NCBI GenBank assembly: GCA_039707465.1 | Contig: CM077643.1 | Location: 324,079,919-324,143,918 of the forward strand | Origin: Rhabdophis nuchalis | Lineage: Eukaryota; Chordata; Lepidosauria; Squamata; Natricidae | DNA: 64,000 bases | Direction: 5' to 3' | In this document: piece after piece, positions 11,573-52,640 of the stretch | Layout: each line of letters opens with the position of its first letter | Numbering within the stretch: position 1 is the stretch's first letter | Made by a program: the position numbers and the translations under genes | The notes under the pieces: model-generated | Database searches by the model: none | Seen by the model: only the letters and a program-made list of their open reading frames with translations | What the model was told of the DNA's origin: nothing

Positions 11573-12389
11573 TAGATTCAAGTTGAGATATCCATGTAAA
11601 CCTTTTAGGGGGAAACTTAATTAGCAATGTCAGGCCAAGTTAGCAACTGGAAAATTCCGGGATGGCATAGTAGACTCTCTTGATTGGAAGACCAGTAATG
11701 TTGAGAATATAAACAAGCATTGTTCACTAAACAATACAGAGGTTTAAAATGAGGGAATCTTAGTTTCCTGCCCTGAAAGAATGATGCAGCAAACAAACTG
11801 AAGAAGGACAATGGTCTTGAAGGACAAGGAAGATCCACTACCAAGGCAACAGATAAAACGTATATCCAGATCAAGAAAGAAATTTGTAAAAAAACAGTTC
11901 AGACCAACCTCCCTTAGATTTATGACTGTTCATCTACCACTGTTGAATTAACAGTGGCCTTGGAAAGGATGGTTTACAACTTATAAAGCACATTCCATCA
12001 TTAAAATGTCACACACATTCCCCTCACGGTCACAGGATTGTGATCTGGGCTTTTGGCAATTCGCACTCTCAACCGTTTGCCAAGCGTGCAGCAAACATAT
12101 GATCGCCATTTGCAATCTTCCATGTCAGCTTCATCAGAAAGTCAATGCTTGGATTTTGACAGGGTGGATTTGCAGCCCTGGGCAGAGACATTTGCTTGCA
12201 GCTTCTGCTGGGCCTCTCCCGGCACTCTGCATTCCTTACTTTACTGCTTACTGCTTGGATTTTGACAGAGAGGATTTTCAGCCCAGGTGGAGGAGATTTG
12301 CACTTGGCCTGCTCTGGGCCGCTCAAGGTTTCCCCTTCCCACTTCTGAGGACTCCACAAGATTGCTTAGCAACCTTAACCAGGAGTGCT

Positions 12390-12503
12390 AGGACTGTGGT
12401 CATTGAATGCAACAGCCATGTGGCATCTCACTTAACAACCTTTTCATTAAATGATTGAGATTCAGGTCCCAGTTATGGTCATAAGCTGAGGACTACCTAT
12501 AAT
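12390..12503. mobile_element. Tigger-like MITE fragment
   Basis: It ends ATAAGCTGAGGACTACCTATA, a diverged form of the TAAGTCGAGGACTACCTGTA terminus seen at 27157. The preceding stretch 11575-12390 holds no feature I could name. Confidence 0.5.
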
Positions 12504-12581
12504 TTTTCTGAAGATAAAAGATTAAGAAAGGTATATAGCACATTCGGATTTACAAGTTCTATTACTATAGCTAGTGATGGC

Positions 12582-12623
12582 TAGTATTACTATAGTAATA
12601 TTAGTAATGTTATAGTAATACTA
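12582..12623. repeat. AT-rich hairpin
   Basis: 13-bp perfect arms TAGTATTACTATA and TATAGTAATACTA are separated by 16 bp, which also contain partial repeats of the same motif. Confidence 0.75.
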
Positions 12624-12644
12624 TAGTTGCTACTACCATGGATA

Positions 12645-12865
12645 ATAAGCCCAATCGGGCTTTTCAGCACATGCACTAAAATAAGCCCTCCCCCCAAAAT
12701 AAACCATCCCCTAAAATATTGCAACACAGCAGCAGCCATGAGGTGACCACACTCGCTGCCTCTTGCACCTCAAAAATAATAAGACCTCCCCAAAAATAAG
12801 GCCAAGTGCTTATTTTGGAGGTCAAAAGAAAATGAAGAACCTGTCTTAATTTTGGGGAAACACAG
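12645..12865. mobile_element. TA-flanked MITE, family CCGTGTTTCCCC (inverted)
   Basis: It runs from AATAAGCCCAATCGGGC to TTAATTTTGGGGAAACACAG followed by TA. It contains the same CAACACAGCAGCAGCCATGA interior as the copy at 11397. Confidence 0.65.
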
Positions 12866-12892
12866 TATAGTTTCAATAAAAGTATATTTTGC

Positions 12893-13215
12893 TCTGTACA
12901 GCCAGTTCTTGCCTTACAACCACAATTGAGCCAAAGATTTCTGTTGCTAAGTGAGATAGTTTTTAAGTAGGTTTTGCCCCATTTTATAATCTTTCTTGCC
13001 ATAGTTATTAATCACTGCAGTTGTTAAGTTAGTAACATGGTTGTTAAATGAATCTGGCTTCGTTGACTTTGCTTGTTAGAAAGTCGCCAATGATGATCAC
13101 ATGACCCCGTGACACTGCAACCATCTCATAAATGCCAGTTGCTAAGCGTCCAAATTTTGATCACATGACCATGGGGATGCAGCAACGATTGTATGAAAAA
13201 AGGTCATAAGCAGGC
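12893..13215. mobile_element. Tigger-like MITE
   Basis: It starts CAGCCAGTTCTTGCCTTACA and holds the family interior (TTGTTAAGTTAGTAACATGG, TCACATGACCATGGGGATGC). Its right end is cut. Confidence 0.65.
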
Positions 13216-13311
13216 TTCTGTCAGGTCGGACCAATTCTCCCAAACCATGTGTTAATTTTCAGAGCAGTTTGGAGAACCAGATGTTGGAAGAAATCTTTTC
13301 TCACTTTACAG

Positions 13312-13607
13312 CAAGGGTCCCCAACCTTTTTTGCACCAGGGACCGGTTTCATTTTAAAGAAAATTCTGCGGACCGGCTGGCATAGAGGAGGAGCGGGGGG
13401 GAGGGGAACAGGCGGCGCATGCGCATGCGGGGGGGGGGGAGTCGGCTCACTCGGCTCTCTAGGGCCTCCAACGCATGCGCTCTCCCGCATCCGGTGCGCC
13501 CTCTGCCCAGGGGGCTGCCCCCTCCTACTCCTCTTGGGCCCTGTGGCCCGGTTCCTATCAAGCCATGGACCGGCACCGGTCCGCGACCCGGGGGTTGGGG
13601 ACCCCTG
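13312..13607. mobile_element. GC-rich hAT MITE with NRF1-like and G-run sequence
   Basis: Termini are CAAGGGTCCCCAACC and GGTTGGGGACCCCTG, with an 8-bp target duplication CTTTACAG (13304-13311, 13608-13615). The interior has GCGCATGCGCATGCG at 13415-13429 followed by a G10 run. Confidence 0.88.
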
Positions 13608-13615
13608 CTTTACAG

Positions 13616-14341
13616 GACTAATTCTGCAAGGAACGCAGGAAGGAAAGATTCTAGTGTGCCTGTACTTCTAGCCTAATCCTTATTTTAATTGCTGCCCCTG
13701 CTGCTTTAAGTGTTTTCAGAAACTGCCTCTGGGTTAAACTTTGTTACATTGTAACAGCCTTAATGATTCTTGGCAGTAAGCCCAGACTTTCTATCTGTAG
13801 CTGAGCTTCTCTGGAGTCCCGTGTCCCCATCCCGTCCCCCCACTTTTATTCCTAGGGCTTCAACAGCTATTTACAGAAGAGTTGGCATAGCCATAGAAGA
13901 AATGGCTGAAAGGCAGGATGCAAGGTTGGCATTATGTCTGGTTTTTTTACTGCCTTTTCCTTAAATCTGAATGATTATCTTAGGATATTTTGTGGGGTGA
14001 GTGAGGTATTTTTAAGTGGTGCAAATGGACCTCATGATTGCTTCTCCTGGGTGCTTGATCAGTTCACTGAGCATAGGAGTCTTGTCTATGGGGATTCTTC
14101 AGTCATCCAGGTCAAGGTTGCCCCAAAGGTGCTTTTTTTTCCAAGACACAACGGGACTTTCTTAGTTTCTAGAAAGTCCAGTTGCCTCTTGAAAAAGGAC
14201 CTTTGGAACCGGAGTTTCTTGCATTGCTTCAGAGTGGCCAAGCTATATGATTGCTCACTGATAATAAGAGGATCCTCCTTCCAATTTGTTATAGTTTGCT
14301 CTCATAATATGGCATAGTAACAAGACACCAATTGTAGAAAG
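13616..14341. other. intergenic, nothing recognised
   Basis: Short open frames show no domain, and no repeat termini were identified. Confidence 0.4.
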
Positions 14342-14580
14342 TTAGTACACACTAACCTACTCCTAGAAGAATGAAATATTTTGAGAAATATTAAAAAGGA
14401 AGAATATATTTCCCTGAATAAGAAATGGAGAAACATGTTTTCTTAGAGAAAGCAGCCCCCATCTTCTTTAATAGCCCACATCAGATGTCAGCACTTGAGA
14501 TAAAGAGATAGATAACTATATTCATAGGCAAAAATTCCCTGCAGCAAGGTCTGAGAAAAGACAGAATGAGATTAGCCCTT
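14342..14580 (+). mobile_element. diverged LTR fragment related to 10169-10759
   Basis: It shares the U3-like sequence CTCCTAGAAGAATGAAATATT..GAAATGGAGAAACATGTTTT and AGATAAAGAGATAG with the solo LTR. Its 3' half, including the promoter, is missing. Confidence 0.65.
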
Positions 14581-14671
14581 ACTCAAGATATTAATGTGTT
14601 AATTTGTCTCTTTAGCTCAGCATTTTGTAGCCCAAATATGCCCACCCACTTTCTGAAGAGCTTAAATACAA

Positions 14672-15062
14672 TAATACAATAATACAATAGCAGAGTTGGA
14701 AGGGACCTTGTAGGTCTTCTAGTCCAACCCCCTGCATGGGCAGGAACCTTATACCATTTCAGACAAATGGCTGTCTAACATCTTTTTAAAGACTTCCAGG
14801 GTTGGGGCATTCACAACTGCTGGAGGCAAGCTGTTCCAGAGGTTAATTGTTCTTACTGTTAGGAAATTTCTCCTTAGTTCTAAGTTGCTTCTCTCCTTGG
14901 TTAGTTTCCACCCATTGCTCCTTGTCCTGCCCCCAGGTGCCTTGGAGAAAAGTTTGACTCCCTCTTCTTTGTGGCACCCTCTGAGATATCGGAACACTGC
15001 TATCATGTCTCCCCTGGTCCTTCTCTTCATCAAACTAGACATACCCAGCTCCTGCAGCCGTG
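14672..15062 (-). mobile_element. CR1 LINE 3' end, truncated
   Basis: The minus strand encodes MSSLMKRRTRGDMIAVFRYL and NLWNSLPPAVVNAPTLEVFK. The 3' end is an AATAC/ATTGT run at about 14670-14690. Its 5' truncation is at about 15062. Confidence 0.88.
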
Positions 15063-15298
15063 ATCTCTCTGCTAAAGGGTTTTTATGAAAAAGAGTTGGC
15101 TGTATTTAACTATTTTAATTCCACAATGTGCTCTAGCATCCTGCCTGATTTGAAACCCTAGGTTGCAGGTATTGCTGAGGAAAAGGAAGGAATCAGACAG
15201 AATGGTTTAGCTTTCCATGACAGCTGTGACTCATTGATCTTCAGTGGTAAACTGGTAAACTGAAACAAGCACGAATACAGGAATGTATGTATGTATGT

Positions 15299-16740
15299 AT
15301 ACAATACAATAGCAGAGTTGGAAGGGACCTTGGAGGTCATCTAGTCCAACTCCCTGTCTAGGCAGGAAGCCCTATACCATTTCAGACAAATAGTTATCCA
15401 ACATCTTAAAGACTTGCAGTGTTGGGGCATTCACAACTTTTGGAGGCAAGCTGTTCCACTGATTAGTTGTTCTGTCAGTTATCCTCAGAACTCCTCAGTT
15501 CTAAGTTGCTTCTCTCCTTGATTAGTTTCCACCCATTGCTTCTTGTTCTGCCCTCAGGTGCCTTGGAGAATAATTTGACTCCCTCTTCTTTGTGGCAACC
15601 CCTGAGATATTGGAACACTGCTATCATGTCTCCCCTGGTCCTTCTTTTCATTAAACTAGACATACCCAGTTCCTGCAACCGTTCTTCATGTTTTAGTCTT
15701 CAGTCCCCTAATCATCTTTGTTGCTCTTCTCTGCACTCTTTCTAGAGTCTCCACATCTTTTCTACATCGTGGTGACCAAAACTGAATGCAGTATTCCAAG
15801 TGTGGCCTTACCAAGGCATTATAAAGTGGTATTAACACTTCACGTGATCTTGATTCTATCCCTGTTTATGCAGCCTAGAACTGTGTTGGCTTTTTTGGCA
15901 GCTGCTGCACACTGCTGGCTCATATTTAAATGGTTGTCTACTAGGACTCCAAGATCCCTTTCACAGTTACTGCTAATGAGCAAGGTACCACCTATACTGT
16001 ACCTGTGCACTTCATTTTTGTTGCCTAAATGTAGAACCTTACTCTTTTCGCCATTGAATTTCATTTTATTAGATAGTGCCCAATGTTCAAGTTTGTCAAG
16101 ATCCTTCTGTATCTTAAGCCTATCTTCTGGAGTGTTGGCTATTCCTGCCAGCTTGGTGTCGTCTGCAAATTTGATGAGTTCCCCATTTATTCCCTCGTCC
16201 AAATCATTGATGAAGATGTTGAAGAGTACTGGGCCTAAAACAGAGCCTTGGGGGACTCCACTGCATACTTCCTTCCATATAGATGCAGTTCCATTGAGGA
16301 CGTTGAGTGCGGTTGGTCAGCCAGTTACGAATCCATCTGGTGGTGATGCTGTCTAACCCACATTCTTCTACTTTATCTAGTAGTAGGTTATGGTCTACCT
16401 TGTCAAATGCCTTACTGAAGTCCAAGTAAACTATATCGACGGCATTCCTCTGGTGCACTAACTTTGTCACATTATCAAAGAATGCAATAAGATTAGTCTG
16501 GCATGATCTGTTTTTGACAAAACCATGTTGGCTTTTGGTTATTATTTTGTTTGCTTCTAGTGTTCAGTAATTCGCTGCTTGATTATTTTTTCCAGAATCT
16601 TTCCTGGTATTGAGGTCAGGCTGATGGGTCTGTAGTTTCCTGGATCTATCTTTTTTCCTTTTTTGAGGATGGGAACCACATCAGCTCTTTTCCAGTCCTC
16701 TGGTAGTTCCCAGGTGTTCCAGGATCTCTGAAAGATACAG
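15299..16740 (-). mobile_element. CR1 LINE ORF2 fragment with intact FADD motif but frameshifts
   Basis: This is the longest CR1 copy here. Minus-strand fragments include LDFSKAFDKVDHNLLLDKVE and GELIKFADDTKLAGIANTPE, with the catalytic FADD present, then ORF2 C-terminal pieces. Frame changes at about 16204 and 15840 break it. A (GTAT)n tract (15282-15302) adjoins its 3' end. The 5' end is truncated at about 16740. Confidence 0.9.
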
Positions 16741-16805
16741 TGTGTATTCCCCTACTTCTAATTAATGGTTGGTATTTAGGGCAGCTTTTTGCAAGCTAAG
16801 AATCT

Positions 16806-17112
16806 TTTTGTATCCTTGACTTACAACAGTTCATTTAGTGACCATTCAAAGTGTCATTATGACTGTTTTTCATACTTACGACTGTTGCAGCATCCTCATA
16901 GTCACAAGAGTCAGGCGAGGCTAAGCGCCCCTCGACCTGAGTGACATCAAGTTGGCCACACCCAGTCACACCTACCCAGCCAGTCATTAGGGCAGAGAAC
17001 TGGTTGTTAAATTATCTGAAGCCCACCACTGGTTGTAAATCACTTTTTCCAGTGTCTTTGTAATCTTGAAAGGTCACCAAATGAATGGTTGTAAGACAAG
17101 GACTACCTATCT
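16806..17112. mobile_element. Tigger-like MITE
   Basis: It runs from CTTGACTTACAACAGTTC to GTAAGACAAGGACTACCTAT, with the family interior GACTGTTTTTCATACTTACG. A second, unrelated insertion may lie in the middle (GGCGAGGCTAAGCGCC region). Confidence 0.6.
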
Positions 17113-17369
17113 AGTGTCCCTTTCTTTACCTGATTTACTGATAGGGCTGATAGCACTAACGTTTGAAGTCTCATAAATTCTGAATTACTACCTTTGCTTT
17201 CTCAGAAACTGTCAGTTATCTGACATGGCTTTTTTCCTAGACTGCAAAACAATATAGTTTCTAGTGGTGTTTATCCCTGTCTCAGTGGGACTCTGACAAT
17301 ATGACAGTTTGACAGGCCAATAACAGAACACACATTTGTAGAATTTTTTAAAAATGTTGTTGCCTTGTA

Positions 17370-17404
17370 AAATATTTGGAGGGTATTACACCCTCCAAAT
17401 ATTT
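17370..17404. repeat. perfect 15-bp-arm hairpin
   Basis: AAATATTTGGAGGGT and its exact complement are separated by ATTAC, downstream of the URB2 3' end. Confidence 0.88.
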
Positions 17405-17483
17405 CCTTCTAAAGCCTTCTCATTTCCAACTGGCTCTTCCTGTGATCTGCAAGTAAGAGATAATGAGATTTATAGCGTAATTG

Positions 17484-17617
17484 CAGGGGTGGGCAAACTT
17501 TGCAACTTTAAGTCTGAAGGACTTCAGCTCCCAGAATTCTCTGGGAGCTGAATTCTCTGGAGAAGTATGGGAGCTGAAGTCCTTCAGACTTAAAGTTGCA
17601 AAGTTTGCCCACCCCTG
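17484..17617. mobile_element. palindromic hAT MITE with rearranged centre
   Basis: Outer arms CAGGGGTGGGCAAACTTTGC.. are inverted copies, but the central third is scrambled. The flanking 8-mers are only partly alike. Confidence 0.8.
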
Positions 17618-17864
17618 GCCTAATGCATCTGGAAGGATCAGGTTAGGAAAAATCTGCCTTAAGGATATGCCATAGAAGAGAAACAACTCTTTTGTTTAAA
17701 AAAAAAACTATTTAAATTTAATAGTTATCAATATTTTACAGGTATAATACAGAATTTGTTCAGTCTAAATATAAAAATAACACAACAAAAAAACAACAAG
17801 AAAAGAGAAGTTTGGAACCCATTATCCCTTCAAAAAGAGAAAAAATGGGGCTCGTTCAAAGCTC

Positions 17865-18143
17865 AAAATTCTGGTCCATTAATACATTTATTTTTTCCCC
17901 TCTACAGAACTTCTCCTTGCAATGTACATTTTTAATACAATTTCTTTCAGAAATGTCTGCTTGTAACCCTGGAAAAGCAGAAGTTTACTCAAATCACCAA
18001 TGCAGAGGATATGCGCCGTGCATCCTTGCTTCGAGGCACACGGTTTTCCTCATTCCAAATCAAGTGACTTAATATGGAAGAAAAGTAGGTTTCATCCCAT
18101 CCAGATGGAGACTCTTCACCCGGAACTCAAAAAAATAATTGGT
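17865..18143 (-). terminator. URB2: URB2 3' UTR and probable poly(A) signal
   Basis: Downstream of the URB2 stop, a minus-strand AATAAA lies at 17892-17887, which would give a 3' UTR of roughly 270 nt. Nothing else here looks coding. The cleavage position is inferred. Confidence 0.5.
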
Positions 18144-48626
<30,483 letters not shown>

Positions 48627-48803
48627 TTATTTAAAGCTGAATATTAATTATGTTTCTAACCAAATTCTCATAACACCTCCTTCAAACTGCTGCATATATG
48701 TTCCAGTCTGCAATACAGTTGATACAGGTTGAAAAGGGGAAGTTCTATCATTCAGTTCTCATACCTGCTAAGAATTCGTTGATTTCCATTCCTAAGCACG
48801 TTG

Positions 48804-48945
48804 TAGCATCCCTGTGATCATGTGATCACAGGGATGCTAAAACAAGTCACAAGTGTGAGGATCGGTCATAAGTGGCTTTTTTTGATGCTGGGGTAACTTT
48901 GAACAATCACTAAATGAATGGTTGTAAGTCAAATACTATTTGTAG
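48804..48945. mobile_element. Tigger-like MITE fragment with perfect 17-bp palindrome
   Basis: TAGCATCCCTGTGATCA and its complement (48804-48839, 2-bp centre) are followed by GATCGGTCATAAGTGGC..TAAATGAATGGTTGTAAGTC of the Tigger-like family. Confidence 0.7.
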
Positions 48946-49239
48946 TCATTCATAAGTTTGCCATTACACTGCCTGTCCATCATTGTAATATTGGGATAAA
49001 AATGAAGAACAAATGCTAATCAACTTTGAAGGGTTATTCTAACCCTGCTGGGCGACCTTCAATTCCTTTTTTGGTACTTAAGAAATAAAAAGAAAGCATC
49101 TGCTGAAGGAAAATATAATCTCATAATAAGAGATGCCTACATTTCCTTTCATAAACATTTTAGCAGAATAAACAATGTTTTGAAGGATCTGTTCTTTCCT
49201 TATTAGAATCAAGCTGTCAGCCAAGGAGGGGCAACTATC

Positions 49240-49735
49240 ATTTCATTTATTCGACTTATTAACCGCCCCCTCTCCCCAAAGGGACTTGGGGCGGTGCACA
49301 GGCAAATATAAAAATACAATACATCACAATAAATACATAAATACATTAAAACTATATTAAATTACACCCTGTGCTAAAAATTACCCCATTAAAATCCCTA
49401 AAGCCCAATTTAAAATTTCTCTACTAAACAACTGAGGCTAAAAACGGTAGGTTAGGCCAGGCCGGCCTGTTGGAAAAAGTAGGTTTTTAGTTGCTGACGG
49501 AAGGAGCGGAGGTCCGGGATAGATCTAAGTTCGGGGGGGGTAGGTCGTTCCAGAGGTCGGACCCGCCACAGAGAAGGCCCTTCCCCTGGGCGTCACCCGC
49601 TGGCATTGCCTAGTGGATGGCACCCAGAGAAGCCCCTCTCTGTGGGAGCGAATCGGCCGAAGGGATGTATGGGGTAGGTTGCGATCCCGCAGATGGCCAC
49701 CCCTGTTGTAAGGTACCAAGAGACATCTGATACAG
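49240..49735 (-). mobile_element. L2 LINE 3' end
   Basis: The minus strand shows a C-terminal HPFGRFAPTERGFSG-type peptide, like HTSLRPIRSHREGLL in the 36250 copy. It continues into a 3' UTR ending CCCCAAGTCCCTTTGG..GGCGGTTAATAAGTC. Confidence 0.8.
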
Positions 49736-49739
49736 AAAC

Positions 49740-50135
49740 AGAATAATAGAATTGGAAAGGACCTTGGAGGTCTTCTAGTCCAGGGGTCTGCAAAGTTGGC
49801 TTTTTTAGGACTGGTGGACTTCAACTCCCAGAATTCCCCAGCCAGCCAAGCTGGTTGGGGAATTCTGGGAGTTGAAGTCCACCAGTGTTAAAAGAGCCAA
49901 CTTTGCAGACCCCTGTTCTAGTCCAATCCCCTGTTAAAGCAGCAGACCTTATACCATTTCAGACAAGTGGCTGTCCAGTCTCTCCTTAAAAGCATCCAGT
50001 AATAAAGCACCCACAACCTTTGAAGGCAAGCTGTTCCAGTGGTTAATTGTTCTGTTAGGAGATTTCTCCTTATTTCTAGGTTGCTTCTCCCTTGATTAGT
50101 TTCCATCTTTTATTTCTTATCATTCCTTCTGATAC
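49740..50135 (-). mobile_element. CR1 LINE 3' end split by a palindromic MITE
   Basis: GGACCTTGGAGGTCTTCTAG before and CAATCCCCTGTTAAAGCAGC..GATTTCTCCTTATTTCTAGG after the MITE are one diverged CR1 3' end. Confidence 0.85.
49781..49915. mobile_element. palindromic hAT MITE (135 bp)
   Basis: CAGGGGTCTGCAAAG..CTTTGCAGACCCCTG with a perfect duplication TTCTAGTC (49773-49780, 49916-49923). Confidence 0.93.
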
Positions 50136-50560
50136 ATTGGAAATAGTTTCAGAGAATATCTGAGAGTGAAAAGGGCACACTGGCATTGTTTAGAAAACGA
50201 ACTAGCTAACCAAGTGCACCTAAGCATAGTAACTCATGTTAAGATTATAACTTGATTCTATGGCAGCCTTCTCCTATCTTTTCCTGTCCTTATAGCAGAA
50301 AGGTCTATCCTCAATGACAGTGTGCAGCACTTCAAATGCACTGCCCAAAAAGGGGTTGTAGCGCTCAGGAAAAGGTACTGATTCTTTAACATAAAGATAA
50401 ACACTATATTCATTTTCCTGCACACATCATGCAAATATGGGGATGTGACTGTTTCAATAAAAACTGTTCAAATCAATAAAGTGTCTCATCGTTATCATTG
50501 CCAAACCTCTGTTTACTATTGAAGTTTGTATATGCACATTAACTAATCAGATTCTTACTA

Positions 50561-51011
50561 CCGTGTTTCCCCGAAAATAAGACAGTCTTATTTTCTTTTG
50601 ACCCCCAAAATAAGTGCTTGGCCTTATTTTGGGGGAGGTTTTATTATTTTTAAGGTGCAGGAGGCCCCTTAATCTTGGCCCGCAGCCCGCAAATCAGCTG
50701 ATCCAGAGAGGGCCGGACGTTCTGACTCTGTTTCTGGCACACTCATGCCAGTCCTAGTTCTTTTTGCGGCCACCACTAAGAGAAGGGGTGGGAGCCATGG
50801 TTTACGGAATGGCCTCCATTCTGCATGGATGGCAGGCGTATGTGGGGCATGTTCCTCCCTTCCCCCCAGGAAATGGAGGGGACCAGCTGTGCATGTGTTT
50901 ACATATTTTAGGGAAGGGCTTATTTTAGGGCCAGGGCTTATTTTAGCCCATATGCTCAAAAGCCCAATAGGGCTTATTATCCAGAGGGGTCTTATTTTCA
51001 GGGAAACCAGA
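50561..51011. mobile_element. TA-flanked MITE, family CCGTGTTTCCCC
   Basis: CCGTGTTTCCCCGAAAAT and GTCTTATTTTCAGGGAAACC are flanked by TA. The interior shares GACCCCCAAAATAAGTGCTT with the copy at 11397. Confidence 0.75.
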
Positions 51012-51254
51012 TACTAATTTACTGATAAATAAGTACTGCTTACTTATTATAGGCTCTATTATAGATTTACTATCCTTCTGTTCCCCCAGACAAAGAAAGA
51101 ACTTATTATGGGTCTACCAAAATGGTCTCTCATTTCCAAATTCACATAGGAAACACACATAGGAAGCATTCTGTCAGTACTTCCCATACAGCAACCACAA
51201 TCTCACCCAAGTATCATTCAATTCCAGTGCTAACATCAGGTTTTCAAATGTCCT

Positions 51255-51449
51255 ATGAAAATATACAATCAGCGGGCATACTGGTGCCCTTTATGTTTTA
51301 AACTATCATTTCTATCCAACCTAACTTTGCATGACTTGCAGCAACATTTGACTACGTTTTTCAGAATTCCCTCTGGCAGCACAGAAAGCTGCAGTTCAAA
51401 ATATCTATAATATATTACATCTATTACAAAATATATCATTAAAGTATAT
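51255..51449. repeat. inverted-repeat arm B (partner 44251-44441)
   Basis: See 44251-44441. This arm lies in URB2 intron 1 and is uninterrupted. Confidence 0.8.
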
Positions 51450-51451
51450 AG

Positions 51452-51625
51452 TAATCAGTGGAACGACCTGCCTCCAGAAGTTGTGGGTACTGCTCCAACA
51501 CTGGAGGTTTTAAAGAAAAGATTGGACAACCATTTGTCTGAAACTGTAATAGGGTTTCCTGCTTGAGCAGTCTGTTGGACTAGAAGACCTTTAAGGTCCC
51601 TTCCAACTGTTATTCTGTAAAATCT
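51452..51625 (+). mobile_element. CR1 LINE 3' end
   Basis: AATCAGTGGAACGACCTGCC..AAGACCTTTAAGGTCCCTTC is the CR1 ORF2 end and 3' UTR. Confidence 0.88.
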
Positions 51626-51639
51626 AGCATTAGAGAGCA

Positions 51640-52262
51640 TTTCACCTGCTGTCATCTGCACCTGTATAACTGTCTGGTTTGGTTCTGCACCCCAACAAAA
51701 TAGACACAGACTTCAGAGGATAATTAGAACTGCAGAAAAAAACAATTACTACCAACCTGCTTTCCATTGAGGAACTGTACACTGCACGAGTCAAAAAGAG
51801 GACTATGAAAATATTTACAGATATTATGTCACATCCTGAACATCAATTGTTTCAACTCCTACCCTCAAAATGATGCTATAGAGCACTGCACACCAAGACA
51901 ACTAGGCACAAGAACAGTTTTTTCTGGAACACCATCACTCTACTAAACAAAATAATTCCCTCATCACTGTCAAATTATTCACTAAGGCTGCATTACTATT
52001 AGTCTTTTCATCCTTCCTATCACCCATCTCCTCCCACTTATGACTGCAGGACTGTAACTTTGTTGCTTGCATCCTTACGATTTATATTGATATTGTTTCC
52101 TGATTGCTTAATGACTATCATTAAGTGTTGTACCTTATGATTCTTGACGAATCTTTTCATGTCTTTTTATGTACACTGAGAGCATATGCACCAAAGACAA
52201 ATTTCTTGTGTGTCCAATCACACTTGACCAATAAAGAATTCTATTCTATTCCTCCTCCTATT
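51640..52262 (+). mobile_element. non-LTR retrotransposon 3' end with ATTCT tail
   Basis: It opens TGTCTGGTTTGGTTCTGCAC, runs through ATTTCTTGTGTGTCCAATCA and ends GACCAATAAAGAATTCTATT with ATTCT units. This 3' end resembles one common in squamate genomes. It stops about 160 bp short of the candidate URB2 first exon. Confidence 0.7.
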
Positions 52263-52422
52263 CCTAATTCTATTCTAGCATCTGCCCCTTGCTAAGGATC
52301 CATGCCTCTCCATCTTATAACCCCAACCAAATTAAGAAGTAAATTCAGGGCAGTCTAACACAAGAAATAAGAGGTTTCCTCGGAGCCGCTTATCTCAAAT
52401 GTTACGAAGTTTGCAAACTCAC

Positions 52423-52640
52423 ATCCAATCAGAACCGCTTAGAAATCTTCTTGGAAGGCTTGCGCGCAAGATCGGTTTCTAGCCGCCTTCCGAAACTCGC
52501 CGCCCTGCTGAACAACAACAGCTTCCAAGAGTCCCTTGCGGGTTGAGGGCTGAGGAGTAAAGAGAATTGGGCTTCAACTTCAACTTTAGGCACAAGTTGG
52601 GTTAGCGAGAACTGCGGAGGACCGTAATGCGGCAGAGACT
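52423..52640 (-). other. URB2: candidate non-coding first exon of URB2
   Basis: On the minus strand a good donor, GATTGGAT|GTGAGT, lies at 52422-52421 at the edge of the CpG-rich region, about 3.8 kb upstream of the acceptor of the first coding exon. The coding exon has 11 nt of 5' UTR and an acceptor, so an upstream exon is required. The start given is nominal; the transcription start was not located. Confidence 0.45.
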
